DNA of 47,899 bases from GCA-2746795 sp964643965 (GTDB taxonomy: Bacteria > Chloroflexota > Anaerolineae > Promineifilales > Promineifilaceae). The position numbers were made by a program, and so were the translations under genes. Shown here one piece after another: positions 28,501 through 36,835 of this stretch. Under the pieces are notes generated by a model. The model saw only the letters and a list, made by a program, of their open reading frames with translations. It was not told the origin of the DNA and ran no database searches. The stretch covers positions 1 through 47,899 of the forward strand of contig CAZXVH010000026.1 in assembly GCA_964643965.1 (NCBI GenBank), given 5' to 3'. Numbering within the stretch: position 1 is the stretch's first letter; each line of letters opens with the position of its first letter.

Positions 28501-28767
28501 GATGATAATTTCTTTGATCTGGGCGGTCACTCCTTACTAATCATGCAAATGAATAGCAAATTACAGAAAACCTTACAGAGAGACATCCCCATCATGGATT
28601 TATTCCGCCATCCTACCGTACAAACGTTGGCCGCTCATTTGAGCGATGCCCCCGAAGATAGCCTGCGAGAAAAGGTAAGTGATCGTATTCAAAAGCAGCG
28701 AGAAGCCTTACGAAAGCAGCGAGAAGCCTTACGAAAGCAGCAGCAAAAAAATCGCAGGAAACGGTAG
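25537..28767 (+). CDS. NRPS module C-A-T (third amino acid)
   Basis: 1,076 residues. N-terminus IQDIYELSPLQQGMLFHTL is a COM-acceptor and C-domain start. C domain about 8-430 with HHLLLDG (His143-Gly149); A domain about 455-950 with YTSGSAGQPKG near 615 (A3 core has Ala where Thr is usual) and NGKVDR; carrier Ser999 (LGGHS). Pocket code by hand is D-G-W-T-W-A-G-V-G-K; small residues at two wall positions suggest a large side chain, perhaps Trp-like, at low confidence. No epimerase, so an L residue. After the carrier comes a highly basic, helical tail with a repeated QREALRK heptad, probably a docking coiled coil for the terminal KS protein 3 bases downstream, whose N-terminus is acidic. Confidence 0.93.
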   Translation: MSNQNIQDIYELSPLQQGMLFHTLKQPHTGIYVVQLACKLTGSLHDDIFEQAWQKITARHPIFRTAFYWKEADKPLQVVYKQVTTPVHHLDWRDLSASEQTARLSVFLDDDRRQGFLLDKPPLLRVTLIRLAEEVYQLVWSYHHLLLDGWSLAQALRELFIYYEIIRLDEVYLMPAPHPYRDYINWLQQQDEEKAAAYWQAQLADITAPTPLVMQDWRPVDKENEVVPEERQLELTAEATAVLQATAKQHQLTMSTLVQAAWSYLLSRYTGEADVIFGSVVSGRPASLANVETIVGPFINTLPVRVHIEPDEPVLAWLTALNQQMVEMREYEYSALVDIQQWSSIPRDQPLFETTFVFENYPLALSLEDERLSLKISDLQDREQTNFALGLLAVPGERLLLKIAYDSLRFQAETIARMLGHLETILMGMAADINQPLADLPLLTTTEQEQLLKLWHTVTAPYEAQPISQLFATQAARTPQVTAVTFQEQQLTYAELNRQANRLAHYLRSVGIGPETVVGVHIERSLEMIVAVLGILKAGGAYLPLDPAYPKSRLGFMLNEVQAPLVLTTQALAPSLAAFTPRLFCLDTEKLTLATFSADDPPPLTTVENLAYVIYTSGSAGQPKGTLLTHDGVANLVAFQQRLLEIGPGSQVLQFASLNFDGAVWEIFPPLCSGATIHLGPLETMMNGLALAQMMKERGITMATLPPSVLRLMPDIALPDLQALWSAGEACTADIVAQWGNGRFFYNGYGPTETTVGVTFGQIQPGQDVHIGRPFPNKEIFVLDPLLRPVPVGVPGELYAGGSGLARGYLARPALTTAQFIPHPFSDVPDARLYRTGDLVRYRPDGALEFLGRVDNQVKLRGFRIELGEIEAAMYEYEGVAETAVIVREDIPGHQQLAGYYRVTESDMVDPQDLRQHLKNSLPSYMIPAALMPLDKFPLTINGKVDREALPQPEIHRERKEIALPKNNTETSILAVWKEVLHREEISVDDNFFDLGGHSLLIMQMNSKLQKTLQRDIPIMDLFRHPTVQTLAAHLSDAPEDSLREKVSDRIQKQREALRKQREALRKQQQKNRRKR
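28692..28733 (+). repeat. 21-bp tandem duplication encoding a coiled-coil heptad
   Basis: Two identical 21-base copies (28692-28712 and 28713-28733) followed by a partial third (AAAGCAG). Each encodes exactly seven residues (KQREALR), one heptad, so the repeat lengthens the C-terminal helix without changing its register. Confidence 0.9.
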
Positions 28768-28770
28768 ATT

Positions 28771-31700
28771 ATGAGCATAGAAGAAACAGTCCCCATCGAG
28801 GCAGCCGTGGCCATCATTGGCATGGCCGGACGGTTCCCTGGCGCGCCCACGCTCACCCAATTCTGGGAGAACCTGGCGGCTGGGGTGGAGGCGATCTCCC
28901 AGTTTACGGATGAGGAATTATTAGCGGCTGGCGTCACATCAGAGATGTTGCAAAATTCCGGTTTCGTGCGGGCTGGTGGCGTCATCGAACAGGAGGATAT
29001 GTTCGCGGCCGAGTTTTTTGGCTATACGCCCCGTGAAGCGGAAATCACGGCCCCCCAGCATCGCTTGTTTTTAGAATGCGCCTGGCAAGCCTTAGAAGAT
29101 GCCGGCTACGTCAGCGATACTTATGCAGGTAATATTGGCGTTTTTGCCGGCATGAACTTCAATAATTATCTGCTGAATAATATTTACTCCAACAGCGAGC
29201 TGGTGCAGGCAATGGGCGTTTACCAATTATCCCTCTCCAATGCCGAAGCGTTTTTATGTACGCGCACCTCGTATAAACTCAACCTGACTGGACCCAGCGT
29301 CGCCGTGCAAACCGCCTGTTCTACGGCGCTGGTGGCTACCGCTATGGCTTATCTTAACCTGCTGAACTACCAGGCTGACATGGCGCTGGCTGGTGGTGTG
29401 ACGGTTTGGTCGCCGCAAAAAACAGGCTATTTATATCAAGAGGGCGGCGTTGTTTCTCCCGACGGGCATACCCGCACCTTTGACGCTAAAGCGCAGGGCA
29501 GTGTGGGTGGCAACGGCGTGGGCGTAGTATTGCTGAAACGGTTGGAAGATGCGCTGGCAGAGGGAGATCATATCTACGCCATTATTCGCGGTGCGGCAGT
29601 TAATAATGATGGCGCCATGAAAGTGGGGTATACAGCGCCCAGCATTGATGCCCAAACAGAAGTGATTTTGGCAGCGCAGGCATTGGCTGATGTTGATGTG
29701 GAGACCATCTCTTATATAGAGGCGCATGGTACAGCCACAGCGCTAGGTGATCCCGTAGAAATAGCCGCGCTCACCCGCGCCTTCCGGGAAAGCACGGAGA
29801 AAACAGGATTTTGCGGGGTAGGCGCTGTAAAAACCAGTATCGGTCATCTGGATGCCGCGGCTGGCATTGCTGGCCTGATCAAAACGACATTGGCTCTGAC
29901 ACACAAACAAATTCCCCCAAGCCTTAATTTTGAGACGCCCAATCCGCAAATTGATTTTGAGAACAGCCCATTTTACGTCAATACGACCTTGCAGGACTGG
30001 GCTGCCAATGGACACCCCCGCCGGGCGGGGGTGAATTCATTAGGGATTGGCGGCACAAATGCGCATGTGGTTTTGGAAGAAGCGCCGCCACGGCCGTTAC
30101 GTCGCCCCGCTCGTCCCGCCTACCCCCTTGTTCTTTCTGCTCAAACCGAATCGGCGCTGAGGCAGATGGCGCGTAATTTGCGGCAGCATTTACAAGAAAA
30201 TCCTGATGTAAATTTGGCGGATGTAGCGTATACCCTGCTTGTCGGGCGCAAAGCATTCGCGCAGCGACAAACTGTCGTTGCCGATTCGATTGAAACGGCC
30301 ATTACGACCTTGGGAAAAGTGGAAACGGCCGTTGCTTGTCAACAAGGGCGCACTGTCGCCTTCGTCTTTCCTGATGCCGGTTCGGTACAGGTGAACAGCG
30401 GACAAGCTCTGTACAAACACGAACCTGTTTTCCGCGAAACGGTGGATAAATGCAGCCGACTGCTGCAAGATTCACTGGGCAAACCTTTGCTGGATGTTTT
30501 ATACCCGCCTGTCGAGCAAGAAATGGCAGCCGCTGCTTTACTAACAGAAGCGCGTTGGGCGCAGCCAGCGGCCTTTGTGTTCGGTTATGCTCTGGCACAG
30601 ATGTGGCTGGCCTGGGGATTAGAGCCCCAGGCGATGGCTGGTCAGGGTGTGGGGGAATATGTGGCTGCCTGCGTGGCTGGCGTCTATAGTCTGGAAGCCG
30701 CTCTGACGTTGGTGGCGGTACGGGGCCAGTTAACACAAAATATGCCCAAGCAACCACACCTGGAAGTGGCTCTGTCTGAATCTGAATGTCGCTCTTTGCT
30801 AGGAGAAGCGGTGGCGTTAACGGCCGTTATAAGCCCAACTACCTGCATTCTGGTCGGCGCCGAGACGGAAATTGAAGCATTAGCTACCGAGTTGACCGCA
30901 AATGATATTGTCACCCGCCGCCTACCGGCGCTTGATGCGGCCTATTCGCCCTTTATAGAACCCGTGCTGCCTGAATTTAGCGACCGGCTTGATCTGTATG
31001 ACCGGCAGGCCCCGCAAATCCCGTTTTTGTCCAATGTAACAGGCGACTGGATCACAGATGAGGAAGCACGGGATGACAAATATTGGCTAAATCAGCTGCG
31101 GCAGCCCCTACGCCTGAGAGAAAATCTGGAATCCCTGGCCCAAATCACAGACTGGGTGGTCCTGGTAATGGGTGTAGGTGATGACCTAGTGCAGGCAGCT
31201 CGCTTAAATGGCGTAGAAACGGCCGTTGCCACCCTGACAGACGCCACAGAGGATGCTTACCAGACTGTGCTGCAAGCCTGGGGCCAACTCTGGGCGCATG
31301 GGGTTGAGGTGGATATCGGCGGCTTTTTTGCCGATGATCCCCGCTACCGTGTGCCGCTGCCCACGTATCCCTTTGAGCGGCAGCGATACTGGATTGAGCC
31401 GCGTCCCTGGAATAAAGCAGATGAGATATCTGCGGCGACCGTTAAGACAGCAGACCCTGATCTTGAAACCTATGCAGATGCCCCGCGCAATAAACTGGAG
31501 CAGTTGTTGGCCCAAACCTGGACGCAGCTTCTTGGCATCCCTCAAATTGGCATTCATCAAAATTTCTTCCAAATTGGCGGAAATTCATTAATGAGTCTGC
31601 AAGTTGTCACCAAAATACAAGAGGCCGGGTATCAAGTATCGCCCCAGATGCTTTTAGAAAACCAAACCATTGCCACCTTAGCTGCCGCCATTGCTCCTGC

Positions 31701-32931
31701 GCTATCTCTGATGGCTCAGGCAGCATCCCCACGCCACCCAGATATGGCTAAAACAACAACGGCCGTTTCCCTCCGCCCCCGGCTAGATGTAAAGCGTTTT
31801 GCCGACACATTTGAGAGAAAGCCACCCATTGTCTGCTTGCAAGCAGGCAGCCCGGAAAAAACACCTCTGTTTCTGGTACCACCGGCGAACGGCAATTTAT
31901 TTGCTTATCGACGCCTGGTAAATCACCTGAATGATGAAACGCAGCCGGTGTATGCTCTAATGGCTGTCTATGAAAATATCATGACAGCCGACCGGTTAAC
32001 GGCCGTTGCCCGTCAATATCTGGAAGTGATGAAATCCGTGCAGCCTAAAGGCCCCTACAACCTCATCGGCTGGTCGGCAGGCGGCCCATTTGCCTTTGAG
32101 ATTGCACAACAGCTGCGACGGCGAACCGACCCGGTAGGTTTGGTAGGCATCATTGATTCCAGTGTCGGCAAAGATTCACTGGCCATTATGCAACTGGTAC
32201 AAGGCTTAATACAAAGCAGCCCCCGTTTGGCACGTTGGTACCACGCTAATATATTTTTCAGCCGCTGGTTTGTCGTCGGCCTGGCCCATGCCGCGTTGCA
32301 GACACAGCGAGAGGAGGTCATGAGTCAGTTACAGCGCTATAACCGGGCCGCCATCTTAATGATCTATGTGCGCTGGTTGGAAGATGCCCTGGGGGTGCAA
32401 TCCGGGTTGGAAGCAGAGACGTTTCATGGACTGGAAACCAGGGCGCAGATTACCTTGTTGCGCAGCCGATTGGAGGCAGAAGGAGCGCAGGTAAAAGAGA
32501 TTGTTTGGGAAAATATCGCCCATTGGGTAGATATGACCCTACGCATGAGTGAATTAATTGATGGGTATGAACCAGAAATATTTCCGGGGCGAATAGATTA
32601 TGTACATGCCATCGAGCCCACGCCTGACGATCCAAACCACAGTCGGGGCAAAGTGATAGATGAAACTATGGGCGTCGGAGCGGTTAGCCAAGACATTGTT
32701 GTTTATCGGACGCCAGGCGACCATTTCACGATGATGGATGATCCCAATGTCCGTGTGCTGGCTCTAAAAATACAACAGATGTTGGCAGACGCTCAGGCTG
32801 CTCCCGCCTGGGGTCTAAACCGACAACCACCTCCCGTTGCTTCGAAGCGGCGCCGGTGGATTCTGCTTTCGGCAGTGATCGCGATGATATTGATGCTAAT
32901 GGTGCTGGCGCAAGCGCTTGTCGGGCAATAG
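28771..32931 (+). CDS. Terminal PKS: KS-(inactive AT)-T-TE with C-terminal membrane anchor
   Basis: 1,386 residues. KS about 8-430 with Cys183 (TACSTALVA), His319 and His359; its GGNGVGVVLLKRLEDAL segment fits KSs that accept from NRPSs. The AT-like region (about 525-830) has lost its catalytic residues: GHSxGE reads GQGVGE (Gly626 for Ser), the substrate His is Tyr725 (DAAYSPF), and the N-terminal FPGQGSQ reads FPDAGSV. The carrier domain has Ser939 (IGGNSLMS). TE about 1020-1340 has Ser1102 (GWSAGG) and His1318 (PGDHF). A hydrophobic helix at about 1360-1384 after RRRW forms a C-terminal membrane anchor. No KR. Last assembly-line protein, releasing the product; its extender must come in trans, or the KS does not extend. 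Confidence 0.92.
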   Translation: MSIEETVPIEAAVAIIGMAGRFPGAPTLTQFWENLAAGVEAISQFTDEELLAAGVTSEMLQNSGFVRAGGVIEQEDMFAAEFFGYTPREAEITAPQHRLFLECAWQALEDAGYVSDTYAGNIGVFAGMNFNNYLLNNIYSNSELVQAMGVYQLSLSNAEAFLCTRTSYKLNLTGPSVAVQTACSTALVATAMAYLNLLNYQADMALAGGVTVWSPQKTGYLYQEGGVVSPDGHTRTFDAKAQGSVGGNGVGVVLLKRLEDALAEGDHIYAIIRGAAVNNDGAMKVGYTAPSIDAQTEVILAAQALADVDVETISYIEAHGTATALGDPVEIAALTRAFRESTEKTGFCGVGAVKTSIGHLDAAAGIAGLIKTTLALTHKQIPPSLNFETPNPQIDFENSPFYVNTTLQDWAANGHPRRAGVNSLGIGGTNAHVVLEEAPPRPLRRPARPAYPLVLSAQTESALRQMARNLRQHLQENPDVNLADVAYTLLVGRKAFAQRQTVVADSIETAITTLGKVETAVACQQGRTVAFVFPDAGSVQVNSGQALYKHEPVFRETVDKCSRLLQDSLGKPLLDVLYPPVEQEMAAAALLTEARWAQPAAFVFGYALAQMWLAWGLEPQAMAGQGVGEYVAACVAGVYSLEAALTLVAVRGQLTQNMPKQPHLEVALSESECRSLLGEAVALTAVISPTTCILVGAETEIEALATELTANDIVTRRLPALDAAYSPFIEPVLPEFSDRLDLYDRQAPQIPFLSNVTGDWITDEEARDDKYWLNQLRQPLRLRENLESLAQITDWVVLVMGVGDDLVQAARLNGVETAVATLTDATEDAYQTVLQAWGQLWAHGVEVDIGGFFADDPRYRVPLPTYPFERQRYWIEPRPWNKADEISAATVKTADPDLETYADAPRNKLEQLLAQTWTQLLGIPQIGIHQNFFQIGGNSLMSLQVVTKIQEAGYQVSPQMLLENQTIATLAAAIAPALSLMAQAASPRHPDMAKTTTAVSLRPRLDVKRFADTFERKPPIVCLQAGSPEKTPLFLVPPANGNLFAYRRLVNHLNDETQPVYALMAVYENIMTADRLTAVARQYLEVMKSVQPKGPYNLIGWSAGGPFAFEIAQQLRRRTDPVGLVGIIDSSVGKDSLAIMQLVQGLIQSSPRLARWYHANIFFSRWFVVGLAHAALQTQREEVMSQLQRYNRAAILMIYVRWLEDALGVQSGLEAETFHGLETRAQITLLRSRLEAEGAQVKEIVWENIAHWVDMTLRMSELIDGYEPEIFPGRIDYVHAIEPTPDDPNHSRGKVIDETMGVGAVSQDIVVYRTPGDHFTMMDDPNVRVLALKIQQMLADAQAAPAWGLNRQPPPVASKRRRWILLSAVIAMILMLMVLAQALVGQ

Positions 32932-32938
32932 AAACAAG

Positions 32939-33658
32939 ATGCTTATGAAACTTTTTTGCTTCCCCTGGGCAGGGGGACACGCTGTTGGATATGAATCGCT
33001 TAGACAAGGCCTCGCCGGTTTTGTGGAGGTGATACCGATTGAGCTGCCTGGGCGGGGGAAACTGTTGTCACAACGGCCGTTTTCCGATTTACCGGCGTTA
33101 GTAGAATGGCTGCTGCCAGAACTGTATCCGCGCCTGGAAAGCCCATTCGCCTTTTGGGGCCACAGCATGGGCGCCATGGTCAGTTTTGAGTTGGCTCACG
33201 CCCTGCGCCGCGCCAATCTACCCCAGCCCATCTGTTTGTTTCTCTCTGCCCATCGCGCTCCTCATTTAGACAAGCCTTACGCTGCCACCCACTTGCTGCC
33301 AGATGAAGATCTAATCGACTATTTGCAATCATTAGGCGGTAGCCACAATAGCGTCCTGGCGCACAAAGAGATGATGGAAATGATGCTGCCGGCGCTGCGG
33401 GCTGATTTGACAGCTTTGAACGAACATGTCTGCACCATCCAGGAGCCATTGGCCTACCCCCTTATCGCTTTGGGCGGGGCCAATGATGCCCGTATTACCC
33501 AGGCAGACCTGGCGGCCTGGGAATCATATACTACTGCTCATTTCAGGGTATGCCTGTTCCCCGGAGGTCACTTCTACCTGCAAACGGGATTGGCTATGCT
33601 CCTGCCGTTGCTGCGCCAGACATTATGTGAAAATCTAGCAACAGAGAGGCATGAATAA
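32939..33658 (+). CDS. Type II thioesterase (Ser nucleophile)
   Basis: 239 residues from ATG 32939. Alpha/beta hydrolase with MKLFCFPWAGGHAVGYESL, ELPGRGK, GHSMGA (Ser76) and a C-terminal GGHFYL His: the complete canonical editing-thioesterase set. It cleans stalled chains from the carrier domains. An in-frame TTG at 32918 would overlap the PKS stop, so the ATG 7 bases after that stop is preferred. The second such gene in the cluster; the first (24804) has Cys in place of Ser. The following glycosyltransferase overlaps its end by 8 bases. Confidence 0.9.
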   Translation: MLMKLFCFPWAGGHAVGYESLRQGLAGFVEVIPIELPGRGKLLSQRPFSDLPALVEWLLPELYPRLESPFAFWGHSMGAMVSFELAHALRRANLPQPICLFLSAHRAPHLDKPYAATHLLPDEDLIDYLQSLGGSHNSVLAHKEMMEMMLPALRADLTALNEHVCTIQEPLAYPLIALGGANDARITQADLAAWESYTTAHFRVCLFPGGHFYLQTGLAMLLPLLRQTLCENLATERHE

Positions 33659-34946
33659 AGTGCGCGTCTTAATCACCACGCAACCGGGAACGGGGCATTT
33701 ATCGCCCTTACTGCCCCTAGCCCAGGCTTTAGTTACGGCTGGCCATACGGTAGCCTTTGCCTGCGCCGCCTCTTTTGTGCCACAAGTGCAGCGAGCGGGC
33801 TTCACCGCATTTGCCGCCGGCCTGGATTGGCTGCAAGCAGAACCAGAGCGAGCATTCCCAGAAATGGCCAACATGACTACTGCCGAAAAAGATGCCATGT
33901 TGACCGAAATTTTCGTGGATATTTCTGCCGGTCATATGATCAACGACCTGTCAGCGTTGTGTGAAGCGTGGCAGCCTGATGTACTGGTGCGTGATTATTC
34001 TGAATATGGGGCCTGTTTAGTGGGTGAAATGTTGGCCATTCCCCATGCCGCGGTGGGCTTGGCGGCTTATTTACCAGACTACATCACCCGGTTAGCCATC
34101 GAAAAACCGCTGGCGTACTTACGTAGTGCGTGTGGCCTGCCTTCCCACCCGGCAATGCCCATGTTGACAAAATATTTGTACCTCTCCTTGGTGCCGCCCA
34201 GCTTACAATTTCCCGAGTACCCGCTCCCGGCCACCACTACCACCTTACAACCGCTGCCACCTCCTACCCTTAACACGGTGCTGCCGGATTGGCTGTCTAC
34301 CCTGCCAGATCAACCCACGATCTACGCCAGCCTGGGTACCGTTTTTAATCGCGCTCCTGAGATTTTTCGCACCATTATTGCCGGGCTGCGCCAAGAACCG
34401 GTCAATTTGATCATCACCATTGGACGCAATCAAGACCCTGCCCAGTTTGGCGCTGTGCCGGAGAATATTCACATTGAACAATTTATTCCCCAGGATTTGC
34501 TTATGCCCCATTGTGCGGGGGTGATTACGCATGGCGGCATCAACACGATTTTGATGGCCCTGCGCTATGGCCTGCCGCTGGTGCTGCTGCCGTTAGTGGG
34601 GCATCAATGGCAAAACGTAGCTCGCTGCACAGCGTTAGGTGTAGGCATTCCTCTCAGATTGCCAGAGGATGATGTGGTAGCTCAGCAAGCACACTTACCG
34701 CTGGACGCACCTCAAAGCGCGGCGTTGACCTTGTATGCCGAAGCGGCCACGCCCTTGTCTGCCCATTCAGTGAAAACGGCCGTTACAGAATTGTTGGGAA
34801 ACGGCCGTTATCAACAAGCGGCGCAAAAAGTACAGGCGGAAATGGCAGCCTTACCCGGGCCAGACTATGGCGTACATCTGTTGGAGCGATTGGCAGTAGA
34901 ACGAAAGCCTTTACCCTTCTCAGGACTAAAATATGACGCTAGATAA
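33651..34946 (+). CDS. GT1-family glycosyltransferase
   Basis: 431 residues, GT-B fold, MGT/EryCIII-like family transferring an activated deoxysugar to a natural product. N-terminal acceptor domain with VLITTQPGTGHLSPLLPLA, including the conserved His after TG; C-terminal donor domain with IEQFIPQ, then VITHGGINT (His294) and LPLVGHQWQNV, the nucleotide-sugar signature. Clear paralogue of the glycosyltransferase at 37942: nearly the same spacing and shared CAASFxPQV, AGLDWL and PEYxLP segments. The two flank the sugar biosynthesis genes. The next gene overlaps by 14 bases. The last 200 bases carry two ACGGCCGT palindromes 25 bases apart. Confidence 0.9.
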   Translation: MNKVRVLITTQPGTGHLSPLLPLAQALVTAGHTVAFACAASFVPQVQRAGFTAFAAGLDWLQAEPERAFPEMANMTTAEKDAMLTEIFVDISAGHMINDLSALCEAWQPDVLVRDYSEYGACLVGEMLAIPHAAVGLAAYLPDYITRLAIEKPLAYLRSACGLPSHPAMPMLTKYLYLSLVPPSLQFPEYPLPATTTTLQPLPPPTLNTVLPDWLSTLPDQPTIYASLGTVFNRAPEIFRTIIAGLRQEPVNLIITIGRNQDPAQFGAVPENIHIEQFIPQDLLMPHCAGVITHGGINTILMALRYGLPLVLLPLVGHQWQNVARCTALGVGIPLRLPEDDVVAQQAHLPLDAPQSAALTLYAEAATPLSAHSVKTAVTELLGNGRYQQAAQKVQAEMAALPGPDYGVHLLERLAVERKPLPFSGLKYDAR

Positions 34947-35337
34947 TATTTACTGGATTGATCTCCCCTCTTATTCCGATACACGCGGCGTATTAACGGC
35001 CGTTGAGTCAGAGCAAGACATCCCATTTGCCATCCAGCGTGTATTCTACATGCACCATATTGTGGCGGATCGAGCGGCGCATGCTCATCCTCACACAGAC
35101 CAGGTCATAATAGGGGTGGCCGGTTCTTGTCAAATACAGGTATCAGACGGGCAGAAACAGCAAACCTATGAACTTAAGGATCCTCTACGTGGCTTATACG
35201 TACCCCGTATGATTTTCATCGAACTAACAGATTTCACACCAGACGCCATCTGTTTGGTATTGGCGAACACGCATTATCAAAACGAAACCGTCATTCGGTC
35301 AAAAGCCGAATATAGACAGCGTTTACAGGAAACATAA
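34933..35337 (+). CDS. FdtA-like dTDP-4-keto-6-deoxyhexose 3,4-ketoisomerase (WxcM-like cupin)
   Basis: 134-residue single cupin of the FdtA/QdtA family, which moves the keto group of dTDP-4-keto-6-deoxyglucose from C4 to C3. N-terminal IDLPSYSDTRGVLTAVES and the metal-free active-site strand HAHPHTDQVIIGVAGS match the family (paired His followed by Q), as does LRGLYVPRMIFIELTDFTP. It overlaps the glycosyltransferase by 14 bases and shares one base with the next gene (TAATG), so it is translationally coupled. With the aminotransferase at 36836 it fits 3-amino-sugar formation. dTDP-glucose synthase and 4,6-dehydratase are not in the window and would come from housekeeping genes. Confidence 0.85.
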   Translation: MTLDNIYWIDLPSYSDTRGVLTAVESEQDIPFAIQRVFYMHHIVADRAAHAHPHTDQVIIGVAGSCQIQVSDGQKQQTYELKDPLRGLYVPRMIFIELTDFTPDAICLVLANTHYQNETVIRSKAEYRQRLQET

Positions 35338-36800
35338 TGGCAGAGACACTATGGCAGCAACAGTCAAAAGAAGCCAGCTTCTTACACTCGGCGTTAACCG
35401 TTGAAAATCGTTACCAGTCGTTGACGACATTTTTGCAATGGTTTGAGCAACGAAAAACGGAAAATCATTTCGCTGTTACCCCAATTCCCTTTGCCGACTC
35501 ACCCGATTGGTCTTTTAATGCGAGCCATAAGCGTTTACAACATCGTTCAGGTAAATTCTTCTCCATAGAAGGTATTCGAGCGCAAACCAACTATGGCGGT
35601 GTACCAGAGTGGGATCAGCCCATTATCAATCAGCCAGAAATTGGGATTTTGGGCATTGTGACGCGAGTGGTCGAGGGCGTACGTTACTGTTTAATGCAGG
35701 CAAAAATGGAGCCTGGCAATATCAACACCTTACAGCTTTCGCCCACTGTGCAGGCCACCAAGAGCAACTACACAAAGGTACACCAGGGCAAAACGCCACC
35801 CTACCTGGAGTATTTTGTATTGCCAGGGAAAGCACGCATTTTGGTTGACCAACTGCAATCTGAACAAGGATCCCGCTTTTTACAAAAACGGAATCGCAAT
35901 ATGATCGTGGAAGTAGAGGGAGAGATTTCCCTCCACGAGGAGTTTTGCTGGCTCACTCTCGGCGAAATAAAGGAACTGCTCAAAATTGATAACCTGGTAA
36001 ATATGGACAGCCGCACCGTCTTATCTTGCATCTCGTTTTTCCCCCAGGAATGGCGATTTTACACTCATACTCCCTCCGCTCAGCAGACAGCGGACTGTCT
36101 GTTTACCTCTTTTTTAGAAGGATTTCCCCGTCGTCTCTTTTATTCTATGCTGGATCAACAGGGGGCCAGGCATACGCTGGATGAAATCATTAGCTGGTTT
36201 ACCCACTTAAAAACTACCTACGAAATGTGTGTGCAAACGGTCTCTCTGCCAGATTTGCGGCAGTGGCAGGTGACAGCTTGGGATATCCATCATGTGGCAC
36301 AGCAATATTTTTCAGTGATCGCCGTGGCCGTAGAGGCCGGTAATCGGGAGGTAGTGGGATGGACACAACCATTGTTAAAGCATGTAGGCTGCGGTATCGT
36401 CGGATTTTTAACCCAGCCTATCAATGACACCCTGCACTTTTTAGTCCATGCGGCCCTGGAGCCTGGTAATCGCGATCTCATTGAGATGGGACCAACGGTA
36501 GCCTGTTCAGAACCGGAACGTCAGCGGCAAGCGACTGAAAATATACCATTTTTGTCCTACTTTTTGCAGCCAGAGCCAGACACCGTGCGCTATACGGCCG
36601 TTCAGTCAGAAGAAGGTGGTCGTTTTTATCATTTTCAAAACCAATACATGATTCTCGAGCTGCCTGAAGGGGAAATTCAAACGCTGCCTCCAGATTATAT
36701 ATGGTTGACGCTGGGGCAGATTATTGATTTTATGAAGTACAGCTATTTTAATATCGAAGCACGTAATCTACTGTCCTGTCTCAATTTTTTGAACAGCTGA
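35337..36800 (+). CDS. NDP-hexose 2,3-dehydratase
   Basis: 487 residues, TylX3/SpnO/EryBVI family, which removes the C2 hydroxyl of an NDP-4-keto-6-deoxyhexose to start a 2-deoxysugar. The protein is two tandem copies of the family domain: half one has GILGIVTRVVEGVRYCLMQA, KMEPGN and WLTLGEIKELL; half two repeats this as GIVGFLTQPINDTLHFLVHA, ALEPGN and WLTLGQIIDFM. Both halves end with an LLSCLNFL-like motif (RTVLSCISFF and RNLLSCLNFL). Coupled to the ketoisomerase upstream; 35 bases separate its stop from the aminotransferase start. Together they point to a 2,6-dideoxy, probably 3-amino, sugar. Confidence 0.9.
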   Translation: MAETLWQQQSKEASFLHSALTVENRYQSLTTFLQWFEQRKTENHFAVTPIPFADSPDWSFNASHKRLQHRSGKFFSIEGIRAQTNYGGVPEWDQPIINQPEIGILGIVTRVVEGVRYCLMQAKMEPGNINTLQLSPTVQATKSNYTKVHQGKTPPYLEYFVLPGKARILVDQLQSEQGSRFLQKRNRNMIVEVEGEISLHEEFCWLTLGEIKELLKIDNLVNMDSRTVLSCISFFPQEWRFYTHTPSAQQTADCLFTSFLEGFPRRLFYSMLDQQGARHTLDEIISWFTHLKTTYEMCVQTVSLPDLRQWQVTAWDIHHVAQQYFSVIAVAVEAGNREVVGWTQPLLKHVGCGIVGFLTQPINDTLHFLVHAALEPGNRDLIEMGPTVACSEPERQRQATENIPFLSYFLQPEPDTVRYTAVQSEEGGRFYHFQNQYMILELPEGEIQTLPPDYIWLTLGQIIDFMKYSYFNIEARNLLSCLNFLNS

Positions 36801-36835
36801 TAGTGTGCGTGTAATGTTTGTTCAGGGATAAGCAA

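Noticed and set aside
30302..30757. 151-codon minus-strand frame opposite the terminal PKS AT region.
   Set aside because: Proline/arginine-rich antisense frame without a family; the + strand is clearly coding.
34775..34809. Pair of palindromes 25 bases apart considered as a recombination or CRISPR-like repeat.
   Set aside because: Just two copies of the window-wide iterated palindrome in coding sequence; no array structure.
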